Source: Couchioplanes caeruleus
Lineage (GTDB): Bacteria > Actinomycetota > Actinomycetes > Mycobacteriales > Micromonosporaceae
Direction of reading: 5' to 3'
Assembly (NCBI RefSeq): GCF_023499255.1
Contig: NZ_CP092183.1
Location: 2,177,501 to 2,241,500, forward strand
Length of the DNA stretch: 64,000 nucleotides
The position numbers and the translations under genes are program-made. Of the stretch, positions 27,061 through 35,781 are shown piece after piece. How positions within the stretch are numbered: position 1 is the first letter of the stretch; each line of letters begins with the position of its first letter. The notes under the pieces were generated by a model. That model was not told the DNA's origin, ran no database searches, and saw only the letters and a list, made by a program, of their open reading frames with translations.

Positions 27061-27810
27061 GTGGCCGAAATCACCTTGAGCGACTATGCCGGTTTCATTC
27101 TTCTGGAGCTCGTCAAGGCCCGGGAGATGGCGGACGGTTATTCTCGCGAAGTAGCGCAACGATATGCGGCGGACGACGTGATGCGTTATTTCCCCGCCCC
27201 TCGTTTCACCATGCCGAAGCTGGACCTCACCATCCCGGTCCTCATTTCCGGAGCCCGGTTCGACCAGACCGTCCGGTTCGACTTCCCGGCGCAGGACTTC
27301 GTGACGTTCATCGCCGACCACGCGAAGGGGGTACGGGTGGCCGTCGAGCTGGCCCGGCTCCGCGACAAGGGCCTCAGCGACCTGGAGCTCAAGGAACCCC
27401 CGGAATCGCCGGTCGTCGAGGAGCTCGCGACCGAGTTCTACAAGCAACTGGTGTCGAACGCGGAGCCGCGGCACCCCGACACGCTGGTGACGCTGGGCTG
27501 GACGGCCGTCGTCAGGGCGTGCCTGGACGAGGCCGATCTCACCGGCTTCTTCGCCCGGTGGGACGGCGGGCGTGACCTGCTCGCGACCACGATGGCGGAG
27601 GTGCTCGCCAAGGTCGGCGAACGGACCGTGGTGGACCGCACCGCGATCGACAGCCTGCTCGTCAACCCGGTGACGAACGTGGTCAAGAACGGGAGCAACG
27701 ACGCCTCCGTCTGCACCGTCCGCGCGGAGTTGCTGGAGGAGGGCGTCTACTTCCGGTCCGTTCAGGACGGCGAGAGCGGGCGTACGCACACCGTCGTGGA
27801 GTTCGAGTAG
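27061..27810 (+). CDS. hypothetical protein of the DUF2589 cassette
   Basis: 249 aa, GTG at 27061 behind a GGGGCGGG-rich leader. An N-terminal helix (LSDYAGFILLELVKAREMADGYSREVAQRY) precedes a beta segment whose PAPRFTMPKLDLTIPVLIS echoes the DUF2589 partners that carry the same proline-flanked strand. An alpha-rich middle and C-terminus follow. No signal peptide, membrane segment or catalytic motif is seen. Placed between two unknown genes, it is likely a structural or partner subunit of the DUF2589 protein. Confidence 0.75.
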   Translation: MAEITLSDYAGFILLELVKAREMADGYSREVAQRYAADDVMRYFPAPRFTMPKLDLTIPVLISGARFDQTVRFDFPAQDFVTFIADHAKGVRVAVELARLRDKGLSDLELKEPPESPVVEELATEFYKQLVSNAEPRHPDTLVTLGWTAVVRACLDEADLTGFFARWDGGRDLLATTMAEVLAKVGERTVVDRTAIDSLLVNPVTNVVKNGSNDASVCTVRAELLEEGVYFRSVQDGESGRTHTVVEFE

Positions 27811-27812
27811 CC

Positions 27813-28394
27813 ATGCAACGCTTCCTGCACGACCGGCTGGGACGGCTGGAGACCCTTCTCGGCTCCTGCAACGACGCCATGCGGGCGTACACGGCCCTCG
27901 ACCTGGACATCGTGGCGACCACCGCGGAGTTTCTCCGCCAGGCGTCCACCGGCTATCAGCAGCTGGGCGACGCGGACGCCGAGAGCGACATGCTGGCCCT
28001 CGGGGCGCAGCTGTCGTCGGCCCGCAGCGGGATGCACCCGCTGACCCTCGAGCGCATCACGGCGCACCGGCGCGAGGCGGAGCGGTCGATCGTGCTGCAC
28101 GCGCTGGTGGCCGGGGGAGCCCGGCTGCGGGCGGACTTCGCCGAGGCCCGGCAGAGCCTGACGGCGGCTGAGAACCAGCTGGTCCCGATCCTCGCCGTGG
28201 CGGCGCAGCGGGGAATGGTGCCGGGCTCGGCCGACGACCCGCCCACGCAGCTCGAGCTCGAGCAGCTGTGGCAGACGCTGTGCGCCGACGCCGGCATCCG
28301 CCCGGCGGCCCGGCAGGTGGCGATGACGGTGTCGGTCACCGACGTCCTGCTGCTCATCTCCGACCTGCTGGTCGCGGCCGACCGGCCCCGCTGA
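27813..28394 (+). CDS. hypothetical helical protein of the DUF2589 cassette
   Basis: 193 aa, ATG 2 nt after the previous stop, so surely the same operon. It is predicted almost entirely helical, with heptad-like stretches (residues ~1-60 and ~80-140), and no Cys, signal peptide or membrane segment. No family recognised. The tight packing with the DUF2589 gene implies a joint function, possibly an assembly or chaperone-like role; this is inference only. Confidence 0.72.
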   Translation: MQRFLHDRLGRLETLLGSCNDAMRAYTALDLDIVATTAEFLRQASTGYQQLGDADAESDMLALGAQLSSARSGMHPLTLERITAHRREAERSIVLHALVAGGARLRADFAEARQSLTAAENQLVPILAVAAQRGMVPGSADDPPTQLELEQLWQTLCADAGIRPAARQVAMTVSVTDVLLLISDLLVAADRPR

Positions 28395-28463
28395 GCGGCC
28401 GGCCGACCAACCGCCGGCCGACCGGCCCGCTGAGCCGTGCCGGCGCATCCGGTCCCGCGGCCG

Positions 28464-29042
28464 TCAGTGGTATCGCAGCTCGCCGGCGCGGATCGGCTCG
28501 CTGAGCGTGTTCTCGGGCGGCGCCAGCGGGCAGAGCCACCGGTCGTCGTACGCGCAGCTCGGGTTGTAGAGGTAGTTGAAGTCGAGTCGCACCCGGTCGG
28601 GGCCGAGCATCTGCAGGCCCCGGCCGTGGGTGCCCTTCACGGTGTCGGTCAGGTAGCGGCCGCCGCCGTACGTCTCGGGGCCGCTGGTGGCGTCGCGGAC
28701 CGGCAGGAACAGGCCACCGCCGTACGCGGACAGCCACCACAGCGACAGCTCGCCCCATGGTGTGCCGAGGACGCCGACCCGCTCGTAGTGGCACACGCCG
28801 TCAGCGCCGCCGGTGTCGATGTCGAGCTCGCCCGGGGCCTCGCGCAGCGGCACCTCGGCGATGAACTCGTCGGTCGCGGGGAAGTAGCGCAGCCCGTCGA
28901 ACGGCTCGCCGCGCGGGATGGGCGACTGGGAATGCCCGGCGAAGAGCGCGTCGCGCCGGGCCCGGAAGTCGGCGAGGTCCGTGGCGGTCAGGTAGAGGTG
29001 GGCGACGGCCGCTCGGTAGTCGGCCAGTTCGAGTGCCTGCAC
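28464..29042 (-). CDS. DUF1684 family protein
   Basis: 192 aa, GTG at 29042. The C-terminal signature LDFNYLYNPSCAYDDRW followed by CPLAPPENTL is characteristic of DUF1684, with two conserved Cys. The RRDALFAGHSQSPI segment near the N-terminus also matches. Family function is not established. No signal peptide. Convergent to the DUF2589 cassette with a 69-nt gap rich in GGCCGGC repeats. Confidence 0.85.
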   Translation of the reverse strand: MQALELADYRAAVAHLYLTATDLADFRARRDALFAGHSQSPIPRGEPFDGLRYFPATDEFIAEVPLREAPGELDIDTGGADGVCHYERVGVLGTPWGELSLWWLSAYGGGLFLPVRDATSGPETYGGGRYLTDTVKGTHGRGLQMLGPDRVRLDFNYLYNPSCAYDDRWLCPLAPPENTLSEPIRAGELRYH

Positions 29043-29109
29043 GCCCCCACGGTAGCCCGGTCCCTTGAGTGGATCTTGCTGTTCGGCCTAGGCTCGAGGA
29101 GTCACGGTA

Positions 29110-29123
29110 TTGAAACGTTTAAA
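29110..29123. promoter_or_regulatory. LacI-type operator upstream of the rhamnosidase gene
   Basis: TTGAAACGTTTAAA, a near-palindrome centred on CG with the GAAACGTTT core typical of LacI-family carbohydrate repressor sites, lies 46 nt before the GH78 ATG. No lacI gene is in the window, so the regulator would act in trans. Confidence 0.55.
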
Positions 29124-29169
29124 TCCGTGACTGGATTCCGTGCCCTTCTCACCCACCGAGGAGAACCGC

Positions 29170-32100
29170 ATGGCAAGAACCGTCCTGGCCGGCATCGGCA
29201 CCGCCGCCGTGGCCGCCGCCCTCTCGATCCCCCTCTGCGCCCCGCCCGCCGCCGCCCGCCCCGTTGAACGCCGCATTGAAACGCTGTCCGGCGCGCACTG
29301 GATCTGGTATCCGGAGGAACCGCCCGCCGCCGCGACCCGCTATCTCCGCCGGACGTTCACCGCGCCGGCGGGCCCGTACACCCAAGCCGGTCTCCTCGTG
29401 ACCGGGGACGACACCGTCGACGTGTGGCTCAACGACACGTGGCTGACCGCCTCGCCGCGGACCACCGACTCCTGGAAGCAGGCCCTCGCCGTCGACCTGG
29501 CCGCGGCGCTGCGGCCCGGAACCAACACGCTCACGATCGCCGCCCGCAACAACGGCGGCCCGGCCGGCGTCCTCGGCCACCTCCGCGTCGCCTCGGCCGC
29601 CGGCACCGCCGACCTCGTCACCGACGGCGCCTGGCAGGCGGCCACGACCACGCTGCAGGCCGGGGTGTCCGCGCGGGATCTGGGGGCGTACGGCACCGGG
29701 CCGTGGGGACAGGACGTGCGGCTGCCGGCCCTCGCCGCCTCGCCCGTCACCGTCGCCGGGCTCACCACCGAGCGGCGGACGAACCCGGTCGGCATCGACG
29801 CGGCGAAGCCGCACTTCGGCTGGCGGCTCGTCACCTCGGCCAAGGGGCAGGTCCAGGGCCGGTACCAGGTGACCGTGGGCACCCAGCCCGGCGCCGCGGA
29901 CGTGTGGGACAGCGGGCAGGTCGCGTCCCGGCAGTCCGTCGACGTCACGTACGGCGGCCCCGCGCTGGCCGCCGACCGCACCTACCACTGGCGCGTCCGG
30001 GTCTGGGACGCGCAGGGCCGCCCGAGCCCGTGGAGCGCGCCGGCCCGGTTCGACACCGGCCTCGACGCCTGGCAGGCCGGCTTCATCGGTGCCCCCGGCG
30101 GCGCGAACCTCACCGGCGCGTCCTGGATCTGGTACCCCGAGGGCGATCCGACCGTGGAGGCCCCGGCCGCGACCCGGTACTTCCGGCGTACGGTCGATCT
30201 CGCCGCCACCGGGCACACGACGCTGGTCGTGACCGGCGACGACACCGCCGACGTCTGGGTCAACGGGGTGCCGGTCAGCTCCTCGCGCCGCGTCACGGAC
30301 TCCTGGAAGCGCGCGACCACAGTGGACGTCACCGCGCAGCTGCGCACGGGGCGCAACACCATCGCGATCGCCGCGTCGAACACCTCGACCGGCCCGGCCG
30401 GCCTGATCGCCAAGCTGCAGGGCGCCGCGACGGCCGTCACCGACGCGACGTGGAAGGCGGCGCAGTCCGCGCCCGACGGCTGGCAGCAGCCGGGCTTCGA
30501 CGACAGCGCGTGGCCGGCCGCCAAGGCGACGGCCGCCGCGGGCGCCGGTCCGTGGGGCGCCCAGGTCGTCGTGCCGAATCCGGCGCCACGGCTGGGCAAG
30601 ACGTTCGCGGTCACCGGGCCGGTGGCCCGGGCCCGGCTCTTCGCGACCGCGCTCGGCCTGCACGAGACGTACCTCAACGGCGCGAAGGTGAGTGCCGAGC
30701 GGCTCGCGCCGGGCTGGACCGACTACGCCAAGCGCCTGCAGTACCGCGAGTACGACGTGACCACCGCGCTGAAGCAGGGCGACAACACGCTCTCGGCGTT
30801 GCTGGGCAACGGGTGGTACTCGGGCAGCATCGGCTTCGCGGGCGCCCAGCACTACGGCACCTCGCCCTGGTACTCGGCGGAACTCCACGTCGAGTACGCG
30901 GACGGCACGCGCGCCGAGGTGCGTACGGATGGAACGTGGTCGGCGACCACCAGCCCGATCGTGTCCGACGACCTGTACCACGGCGAGGATCAGGACGCCC
31001 GCCTCGCGGGCGGCCCGGCCCAGCCGGTGACGCTGCGATCGGCGCCCGCGCCGCACATGGTGGCCCAGGTGGACCCGGGCGTCACCGTGCAGCAGGAGCT
31101 GAAGCCGGTGGCGTGGACGCAGCCGAAGCCGGGCGTCTGGATCGCCGACCTCGGCCAGAACTTCGCCGGCTGGAACCGGCTGCGGGTCTCCGGCCCGGCC
31201 GGTACGAAGGTGACCCTGCGCCACGGCGAGATCCTCAACGCGGACGGCACGCTCTACACCGCGAACCTGCGGGCCGCCCAGGCCACCGACACGTTCACGC
31301 TGGCCGGACAGGGTACGGAAACCTTCGAACCGCACTTCACCGTGCACGGCTACCGCTATGTCGAGGTGACCGGCCTCCCCGCCGCACCGGGCGCCGACAC
31401 CCTCACCGGCCTCGCCGCGTGGACCGACGGCGCGCAGACCGGCACGTTCACCACCTCCGACCCGCTCGTCAACCAGCTGCAGCACAACATCCTCTGGGGC
31501 GCGCGTTCCAACATGCTGTCGATCCCGACCGACTGCCCGCAGCGCGACGAGCGGCTCGGCTGGACCGGCGACATCGCCGCGTTCGGGGCCACGTCGACGT
31601 TCAACTTCGACACCCACGGCCTGCTCGCCAAGTTCACCGACGACCTGGTCGACGCGCAGCACGCCGACGGGGCGTTCACCGACGTCGCGCCGGACGTGCT
31701 GGGCTGGGGCGGCAAGGCCGGCTGGGGTGACGCGGGCGTCATCGTGCCGTACGTGCTGTGGCAGCGCTACGGGGATCTGTCCGCGGTGGACCGGGCGTTC
31801 CCGGCGATGGCGAGGTGGGTCGACTACCTGCGCGGCACCGCCGGCGCCGACCTGATCCGCAACCAGGACACGTACGGCGACTGGCTCAACGTCGACGACC
31901 CCACGGCCAACGACCTGACCAGCACCGCGTTCTTCGGCTGGTCGGCGCGGCTGGTGTCGCGGATGGCGGCCGCGACCGGGCGCACGTCGGAGGCGGCCAC
32001 GTACGGCGACCTGGCCGACCGGATCGCCGCGGCCTTCACCAACCGGTTCGTGGCCGCGGACGGGACTGTCGGCGCCGACAGCCAGACGGGCTACGTCCTC

Positions 32101-32754
32101 GCCCTCGCGTTCGGCCTGGTGCCCGCCGATCGGCAGCAGGCGGTGGCGGACAGGCTCGCGGCGAAGGTGGCGTCCCGGAACGGGCACCTGTCCGTCGGCT
32201 TCATGGGCGTCGAGAACCTGCTGCCGGTCCTGGCCGAGCACGGGCACCTCGACACGGCGTACCGGATCCTGCAGCAGCCGGACTATCCCGGCTGGGGCTA
32301 CATGAACTCCCGCGGCGCGACCACGATCTGGGAGCGCTGGGACGGGATCCGGCCCGACGGTTCGCTGCAGGACCCCGGCATGAACTCCTTCAACCACTAC
32401 GGTCTCGGCTCGGTCGGGGACTGGCTCTACCGCAGCGTCGGGGGTCTGGCCCCGGCCACGCCGGGATACCAGGACCTGCTGATCGCGCCGAGGCCCGGCG
32501 GCTCGCTCACGACCGCGACCACGTCGCTGACCACCGGGTACGGCCAGACGCGTACGCAGTGGACGAAGAGCGGTCCGGTGCTGACCCTGACCGTCGTGGT
32601 GCCGCCGAACACCACGGCCACCGTGCAGGTTCCGGCGTCCTCGGCCGCCGCGGTCACCGCACCGGCCGAGGCGGTGCCGCAGGGCTTCCAGAACGGCACG
32701 GCGTCGTACGCGCTGCCCTCCGGCTCGTACACGTTCACCGCTCAGGCGGGGTAA
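29170..32754 (+). CDS. secreted GH78 alpha-L-rhamnosidase
   Basis: 1,194 aa. ATG at 29170 with GAGGAGAA 5-12 nt upstream; an in-frame start 10 codons earlier is less likely. Signal peptide ends near PPAAARP. Two homologous beta-sandwich modules (WIWYP...TRYxRR...TGDDTxDVW) occur at ~40-180 and ~315-450, separated by an Fn3-like segment (~195-310). Then come the Bac_rhamnosid_N and concanavalin-like domains and the (alpha/alpha)6 catalytic domain with the GH78 signature DCPQRDERLGWTGD from Asp788. It releases rhamnose from plant glycosides or polysaccharides outside the cell. The 3' end overlaps convergent modC by 13 nt. Confidence 0.93.
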   Translation: MARTVLAGIGTAAVAAALSIPLCAPPAAARPVERRIETLSGAHWIWYPEEPPAAATRYLRRTFTAPAGPYTQAGLLVTGDDTVDVWLNDTWLTASPRTTDSWKQALAVDLAAALRPGTNTLTIAARNNGGPAGVLGHLRVASAAGTADLVTDGAWQAATTTLQAGVSARDLGAYGTGPWGQDVRLPALAASPVTVAGLTTERRTNPVGIDAAKPHFGWRLVTSAKGQVQGRYQVTVGTQPGAADVWDSGQVASRQSVDVTYGGPALAADRTYHWRVRVWDAQGRPSPWSAPARFDTGLDAWQAGFIGAPGGANLTGASWIWYPEGDPTVEAPAATRYFRRTVDLAATGHTTLVVTGDDTADVWVNGVPVSSSRRVTDSWKRATTVDVTAQLRTGRNTIAIAASNTSTGPAGLIAKLQGAATAVTDATWKAAQSAPDGWQQPGFDDSAWPAAKATAAAGAGPWGAQVVVPNPAPRLGKTFAVTGPVARARLFATALGLHETYLNGAKVSAERLAPGWTDYAKRLQYREYDVTTALKQGDNTLSALLGNGWYSGSIGFAGAQHYGTSPWYSAELHVEYADGTRAEVRTDGTWSATTSPIVSDDLYHGEDQDARLAGGPAQPVTLRSAPAPHMVAQVDPGVTVQQELKPVAWTQPKPGVWIADLGQNFAGWNRLRVSGPAGTKVTLRHGEILNADGTLYTANLRAAQATDTFTLAGQGTETFEPHFTVHGYRYVEVTGLPAAPGADTLTGLAAWTDGAQTGTFTTSDPLVNQLQHNILWGARSNMLSIPTDCPQRDERLGWTGDIAAFGATSTFNFDTHGLLAKFTDDLVDAQHADGAFTDVAPDVLGWGGKAGWGDAGVIVPYVLWQRYGDLSAVDRAFPAMARWVDYLRGTAGADLIRNQDTYGDWLNVDDPTANDLTSTAFFGWSARLVSRMAAATGRTSEAATYGDLADRIAAAFTNRFVAADGTVGADSQTGYVLALAFGLVPADRQQAVADRLAAKVASRNGHLSVGFMGVENLLPVLAEHGHLDTAYRILQQPDYPGWGYMNSRGATTIWERWDGIRPDGSLQDPGMNSFNHYGLGSVGDWLYRSVGGLAPATPGYQDLLIAPRPGGSLTTATTSLTTGYGQTRTQWTKSGPVLTLTVVVPPNTTATVQVPASSAAAVTAPAEAVPQGFQNGTASYALPSGSYTFTAQAG

Positions 32755-33794
32755 GCGGTCGCCTCGGTCGCCTTGAGGCTGGCCCACACCTCGCGTCCCG
32801 GTTCCAGTCCCATCTGGACGGCGGCCGCCGGCGTCACGTCGGCGGCCACCGCCACCGGGCCGGTCAGCTCGATGCGCAGCGCGTCGCCGTGCCGGGCCAC
32901 CGCGGTCACGCTCGCCGGCCAGGTGTTGCGCGGGCTTCCCTCCGGCCGTACGGCGTAGAGCGCCACCGCGGCCGGGGGGAACGCCACGAACACGTCGCCG
33001 GTGTGCGGGGTCGCGGTGGTGAGCGTGAAGCCGTCGCCGACCCGGACCCGGGTGCCGTCGGCGCGACCCCGGTAAAGGTTCAGCCCGACGAGCCGGGCGA
33101 CGTAGTCGGTGCGCGGCCGCGACGTGATCGTGGCCGCGTCACCGGTCTGCACGACCCTGCCGTCCTCGACGATGACGAGCCGGTCGGCGAGCATCATCGC
33201 GTCCAGCGGGTCGTGCGTGACCAGCACCGTCGGCCCGGCATGCGCGCCGAGGTGGGTACGCAGGTGCGCGCGGGTGTCCAGCCGGGTCCGCGCGTCCAGC
33301 GCCGCGAGCGGCTCGTCGAGCAGGAGCAGCTGCGGCTCGGTGGCCAGCGCCCGGGCCAGCGCCACGCGTTGCGCCTGCCCGCCGGAGAGCTGCCGGGGCC
33401 TCTTGCCGGCGTGCTCGCCCAGCCCGACCCGGTCCAGCAGCTCTGCCGCGCGCCGGCGGGACTCGGCGCGGGACAGGCCACGGCACCGCGGCCCGAACGC
33501 GACGTTGTCCACCGCGGACAGGTGCGGGAACAGCAGGTAGTCCTGGAACACGACGCCGATGCGCCGCTGCTCGGGCGCGGTGAACCGCCGTGACGCCGGG
33601 TCGTCGAGGGTGCGGTCGTGCAGCCGGACGTGCCCGTCGTCCAGCGCGATGAGCCCGGCCAGCGCGCGCAGGGCGGTTGTCTTCCCGGCGCCGTTCGGGC
33701 CGAGCAGCGCCACGACCTCGCCCGGTTCGGCGCGCAGCGGGACGTCCAGCGTGAAGCCGGGCCGGCGCACGACGAGGTGCGCGTCGAGGGTCAC
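32742..33794 (-). CDS. modC: molybdate ABC transporter ATP-binding protein
   Basis: 350 aa, GTG overlapping the modB stop (GTGA). Walker A GPNGAGKTT, Q-loop VFQDYLLFPHLSAVDNVAFG, signature LSGGQAQRVALARA and Walker B LLLLDEPLAALDARTR are followed by a C-terminal TOBE-type beta domain (~265-350), as in ModC. Order and the presence of ModA and ModB identify the substrate as molybdate (or tungstate). Confidence 0.9.
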   Translation of the reverse strand: MTLDAHLVVRRPGFTLDVPLRAEPGEVVALLGPNGAGKTTALRALAGLIALDDGHVRLHDRTLDDPASRRFTAPEQRRIGVVFQDYLLFPHLSAVDNVAFGPRCRGLSRAESRRRAAELLDRVGLGEHAGKRPRQLSGGQAQRVALARALATEPQLLLLDEPLAALDARTRLDTRAHLRTHLGAHAGPTVLVTHDPLDAMMLADRLVIVEDGRVVQTGDAATITSRPRTDYVARLVGLNLYRGRADGTRVRVGDGFTLTTATPHTGDVFVAFPPAAVALYAVRPEGSPRNTWPASVTAVARHGDALRIELTGPVAVAADVTPAAAVQMGLEPGREVWASLKATEATAYPA

Positions 33795-34582
33795 GACGTA
33801 CCCAGCCAGCGGTCGCGCAGGCCGGCGAGGATCAGCACCGACACCGCCAGCAGCACGAGGCTCAGCACGATCGCCGCGTCCAGGTCCTGCTCCAGCGCGA
33901 GGTAGACGGCCAGCGGCATGGTCTGCGTACGCCCGGGGAAGTTGCCGGCGAAGGTGATGGTGGCGCCGAACTCGCCGAGCGCGCGCGCCCAGCACAGCAC
34001 CGCGCCCGCGGCCACCCCCGGCGCGATCAGCGGCAGCGTCACCCGACGGAACGCCGTCCACCGGCCCGCCCCGAGCGTCGCGGCCGCCTCCTCGTAACGC
34101 GCGTCCGCCGCCCGCAGGGCGCCCTCCACGCTGATCACCAGGAACGGCATGGCCACGAACGCCTCGGCCAGCACCACGCCCGCGGTCGTGAACGGCAGGG
34201 TGACGCCGAACGTCGCGTCCAGCCAGCCGCCGAGCAGCCCGCGGCGGCCGAAGACCAGCAGCAGCGCGACGCCGCCGACCACCGGCGGCAGCACCAGCGG
34301 CACGGTGACCAGCGCCCGCACGAGGCGTCGCCCCGGGAACGTGGTCCGGGCCAGGAGCCAGGCCAGCGGTACGCCGGCCAGCAGGCACAACGCGGTCGCG
34401 AGGGTGGCGGTGACCAGCGACAACCGCAGGGCCGCCAGCACGCCCGGCTCGGTCAGCCGTTGCGGCAGCGTCGACCAGGGCGCCCGGATCAGCAGGCCGG
34501 CCAGGGGCAGCACGAGGAACGCCAGGCCGGCGACCGCGGGGATCGCCAGCGCGAGCGGGGCCCGGGAGCGCAGCCTGGTCAG
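33791..34582 (-). CDS. modB: molybdate ABC transporter permease, probable CTG start
   Basis: 263 aa with five to six membrane helices and the EAA loop (EEAAATLGAGRWTAFRRVTLPLIAPG) of ModB. No ATG, GTG or TTG exists in frame between the modA reading frame and the first helix. The only start that keeps helix 1 is CTG at 34582, which overlaps the modA stop as CTGA, matching the ATGA and GTGA junctions on either side. This would be a rare CTG start driven by translational coupling; a sequencing or frame error is the alternative. Confidence 0.85.
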   Translation of the reverse strand: MTRLRSRAPLALAIPAVAGLAFLVLPLAGLLIRAPWSTLPQRLTEPGVLAALRLSLVTATLATALCLLAGVPLAWLLARTTFPGRRLVRALVTVPLVLPPVVGGVALLLVFGRRGLLGGWLDATFGVTLPFTTAGVVLAEAFVAMPFLVISVEGALRAADARYEEAAATLGAGRWTAFRRVTLPLIAPGVAAGAVLCWARALGEFGATITFAGNFPGRTQTMPLAVYLALEQDLDAAIVLSLVLLAVSVLILAGLRDRWLGTS

Positions 34583-35331
34583 GGCCGCTGGAACCCTGCG
34601 TCGGCCAGCACCTGCTGGGCCTGCGGCGTCTGCACGAACGCGACGAACGCGTCGGCACCGGAGCGGTTCGGCGCCTTCGTCAGCGCGACGATCGGGTAGT
34701 CGTTGATCGCCGACGCGGACTCCGGGAACTCCACGCCCGCCACGTCGGCCGCCGCCGCGCGCGCGTCCGTACGGTAGACCAGCGCCGCGTCCACCTCGCC
34801 CAGCTTGACCTTGGCGAGCGCGGCCTTGACGTCCTGCTCCTGGGTGACCGGCTTCAGCGCGACGCCGGCCGCGGCGAGGGCCTTCTGCGCGGCCGCGCCG
34901 CACGGCACCTGCGTCGCGCACAACGCGACCTTCATGCCCGGCTTCGCCAGCGCCGCCAGCGAGGCGACGCCCTTCGGGTTGCCCTTGGGCACGGCGATGA
35001 CCAGCTGATTGCGGGCGAACGTGACCGGCGCGCCGCCGTCCCCGGCGTCCGTGACCGTCTTCATCGTGGCCGGGCTCGCCGCGGCGAAGACGTCGGCGGG
35101 CGCGCCGGCGGTGATCTGCTGGGCCAGGCCGGAGCTGCCGCCGTACGAGAACACGACGTCCGTGCCGGGGTTCGCCTTCTCGAAGAGCGCGCCGATCCGG
35201 TCGAACGACTCGGTCAGCGACGCGGCGGCCAGCACGGTGATCTTCTTGTCCGCGTCCCGGTCGGCGGTCTGGGCGCCGCATCCCGTCGTCACCAGCACCG
35301 CCACGAGCGCGGCCACCAGCCGTGTCCTCAT
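34579..35331 (-). CDS. modA: molybdate-binding lipoprotein
   Basis: 250 aa. A short signal ends in the lipobox VTTGC (Cys18). The mature protein has the ModA pattern: ITVLAAASLTESFDRIG at the start, the oxyanion-binding Ser residues of SYGGSSGLAQQI, and DAALVYRTDA near the hinge. It captures molybdate outside the membrane for ModBC. ATG overlaps the regulator stop by ATGA. Confidence 0.92.
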   Translation of the reverse strand: MRTRLVAALVAVLVTTGCGAQTADRDADKKITVLAAASLTESFDRIGALFEKANPGTDVVFSYGGSSGLAQQITAGAPADVFAAASPATMKTVTDAGDGGAPVTFARNQLVIAVPKGNPKGVASLAALAKPGMKVALCATQVPCGAAAQKALAAAGVALKPVTQEQDVKAALAKVKLGEVDAALVYRTDARAAAADVAGVEFPESASAINDYPIVALTKAPNRSGADAFVAFVQTPQAQQVLADAGFQRP

Positions 35332-35726
35332 CCGTCGTCCCCCCGCTCCACGACCACCGTCGTCGACTTGATCACGGCCACCGCCACCGACCCGACCTCG
35401 AGGCCCAGGTCGTCCACCGCCTCGCGGCTCATCAGCGACACCACCCGGAACGGCCCGGCCTGGATGTCGACCTGGGCCATCACCGCGTCCCGGGTGATGG
35501 CCGTGACCAGGCCCCGTAGCCGGTTGCGCGCCGAGGACCGGTGCGCGCCGGCGCCCGGGTCGGCCGCCAGGGAGCGCGCGTACGCCGCCAGGTCGGCGCC
35601 CGCGATGCTGCGGTGGCCGTGGTCGTCGCGGGCCGCGGCCAGCCGTCCCGCGTCCACCCAGCGGCGCACGGTGTCAGCGCTGACCCCGAGCAGCTCGGCC
35701 GCCTCACCGATCCGGTACGTCGTCAC
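35328..35726 (-). CDS. MerR-type HTH-TOBE molybdate-responsive regulator (ModE-like)
   Basis: 132 aa from the GTG at 35726 (an ATG 4 codons earlier is possible). The N-terminal MerR/excisionase-like HTH TTYRIGEAAELLGVSADTVRRWVDAGRL is joined to a TOBE domain (~65-132) with SREAVDDLGLEVGSVAVAVIKST, the molybdate-binding fold of ModE and mop proteins. It should sense molybdate and control modABC, which it precedes with ATGA overlap. Confidence 0.88.
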   Translation of the reverse strand: MTTYRIGEAAELLGVSADTVRRWVDAGRLAAARDDHGHRSIAGADLAAYARSLAADPGAGAHRSSARNRLRGLVTAITRDAVMAQVDIQAGPFRVVSLMSREAVDDLGLEVGSVAVAVIKSTTVVVERGDDG

Positions 35727-35736
35727 GCCCGCCAGC

Positions 35737-35758
35737 ATAGCCGCATCTGCGAGCGCTA
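35737..35758. promoter_or_regulatory. possible operator of the mod operon
   Basis: Imperfect inverted repeat with outer arms ATAGC and GCTAT, 22 bp in all, immediately upstream of the regulator start. Position fits autoregulation; the sequence does not match the enterobacterial ModE box. Confidence 0.35.
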
Positions 35759-35781
35759 TTAACTTTGCAGCCTCGCTTCTG

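Noticed and set aside
28385..28445. Repeated GGCCGGC/GACCGG units between the DUF2589 cassette and the DUF1684 gene
   Set aside because: Imperfect and short; expected in very GC-rich spacers, with no array structure.
29149..32787. 1,212-codon open frame antisense to the GH78 gene
   Set aside because: Mirror frame of a high-GC gene; composition is Arg/Gly/Ala/Pro/Val-rich with no domain or start signal, while the sense frame has a full GH78 architecture.
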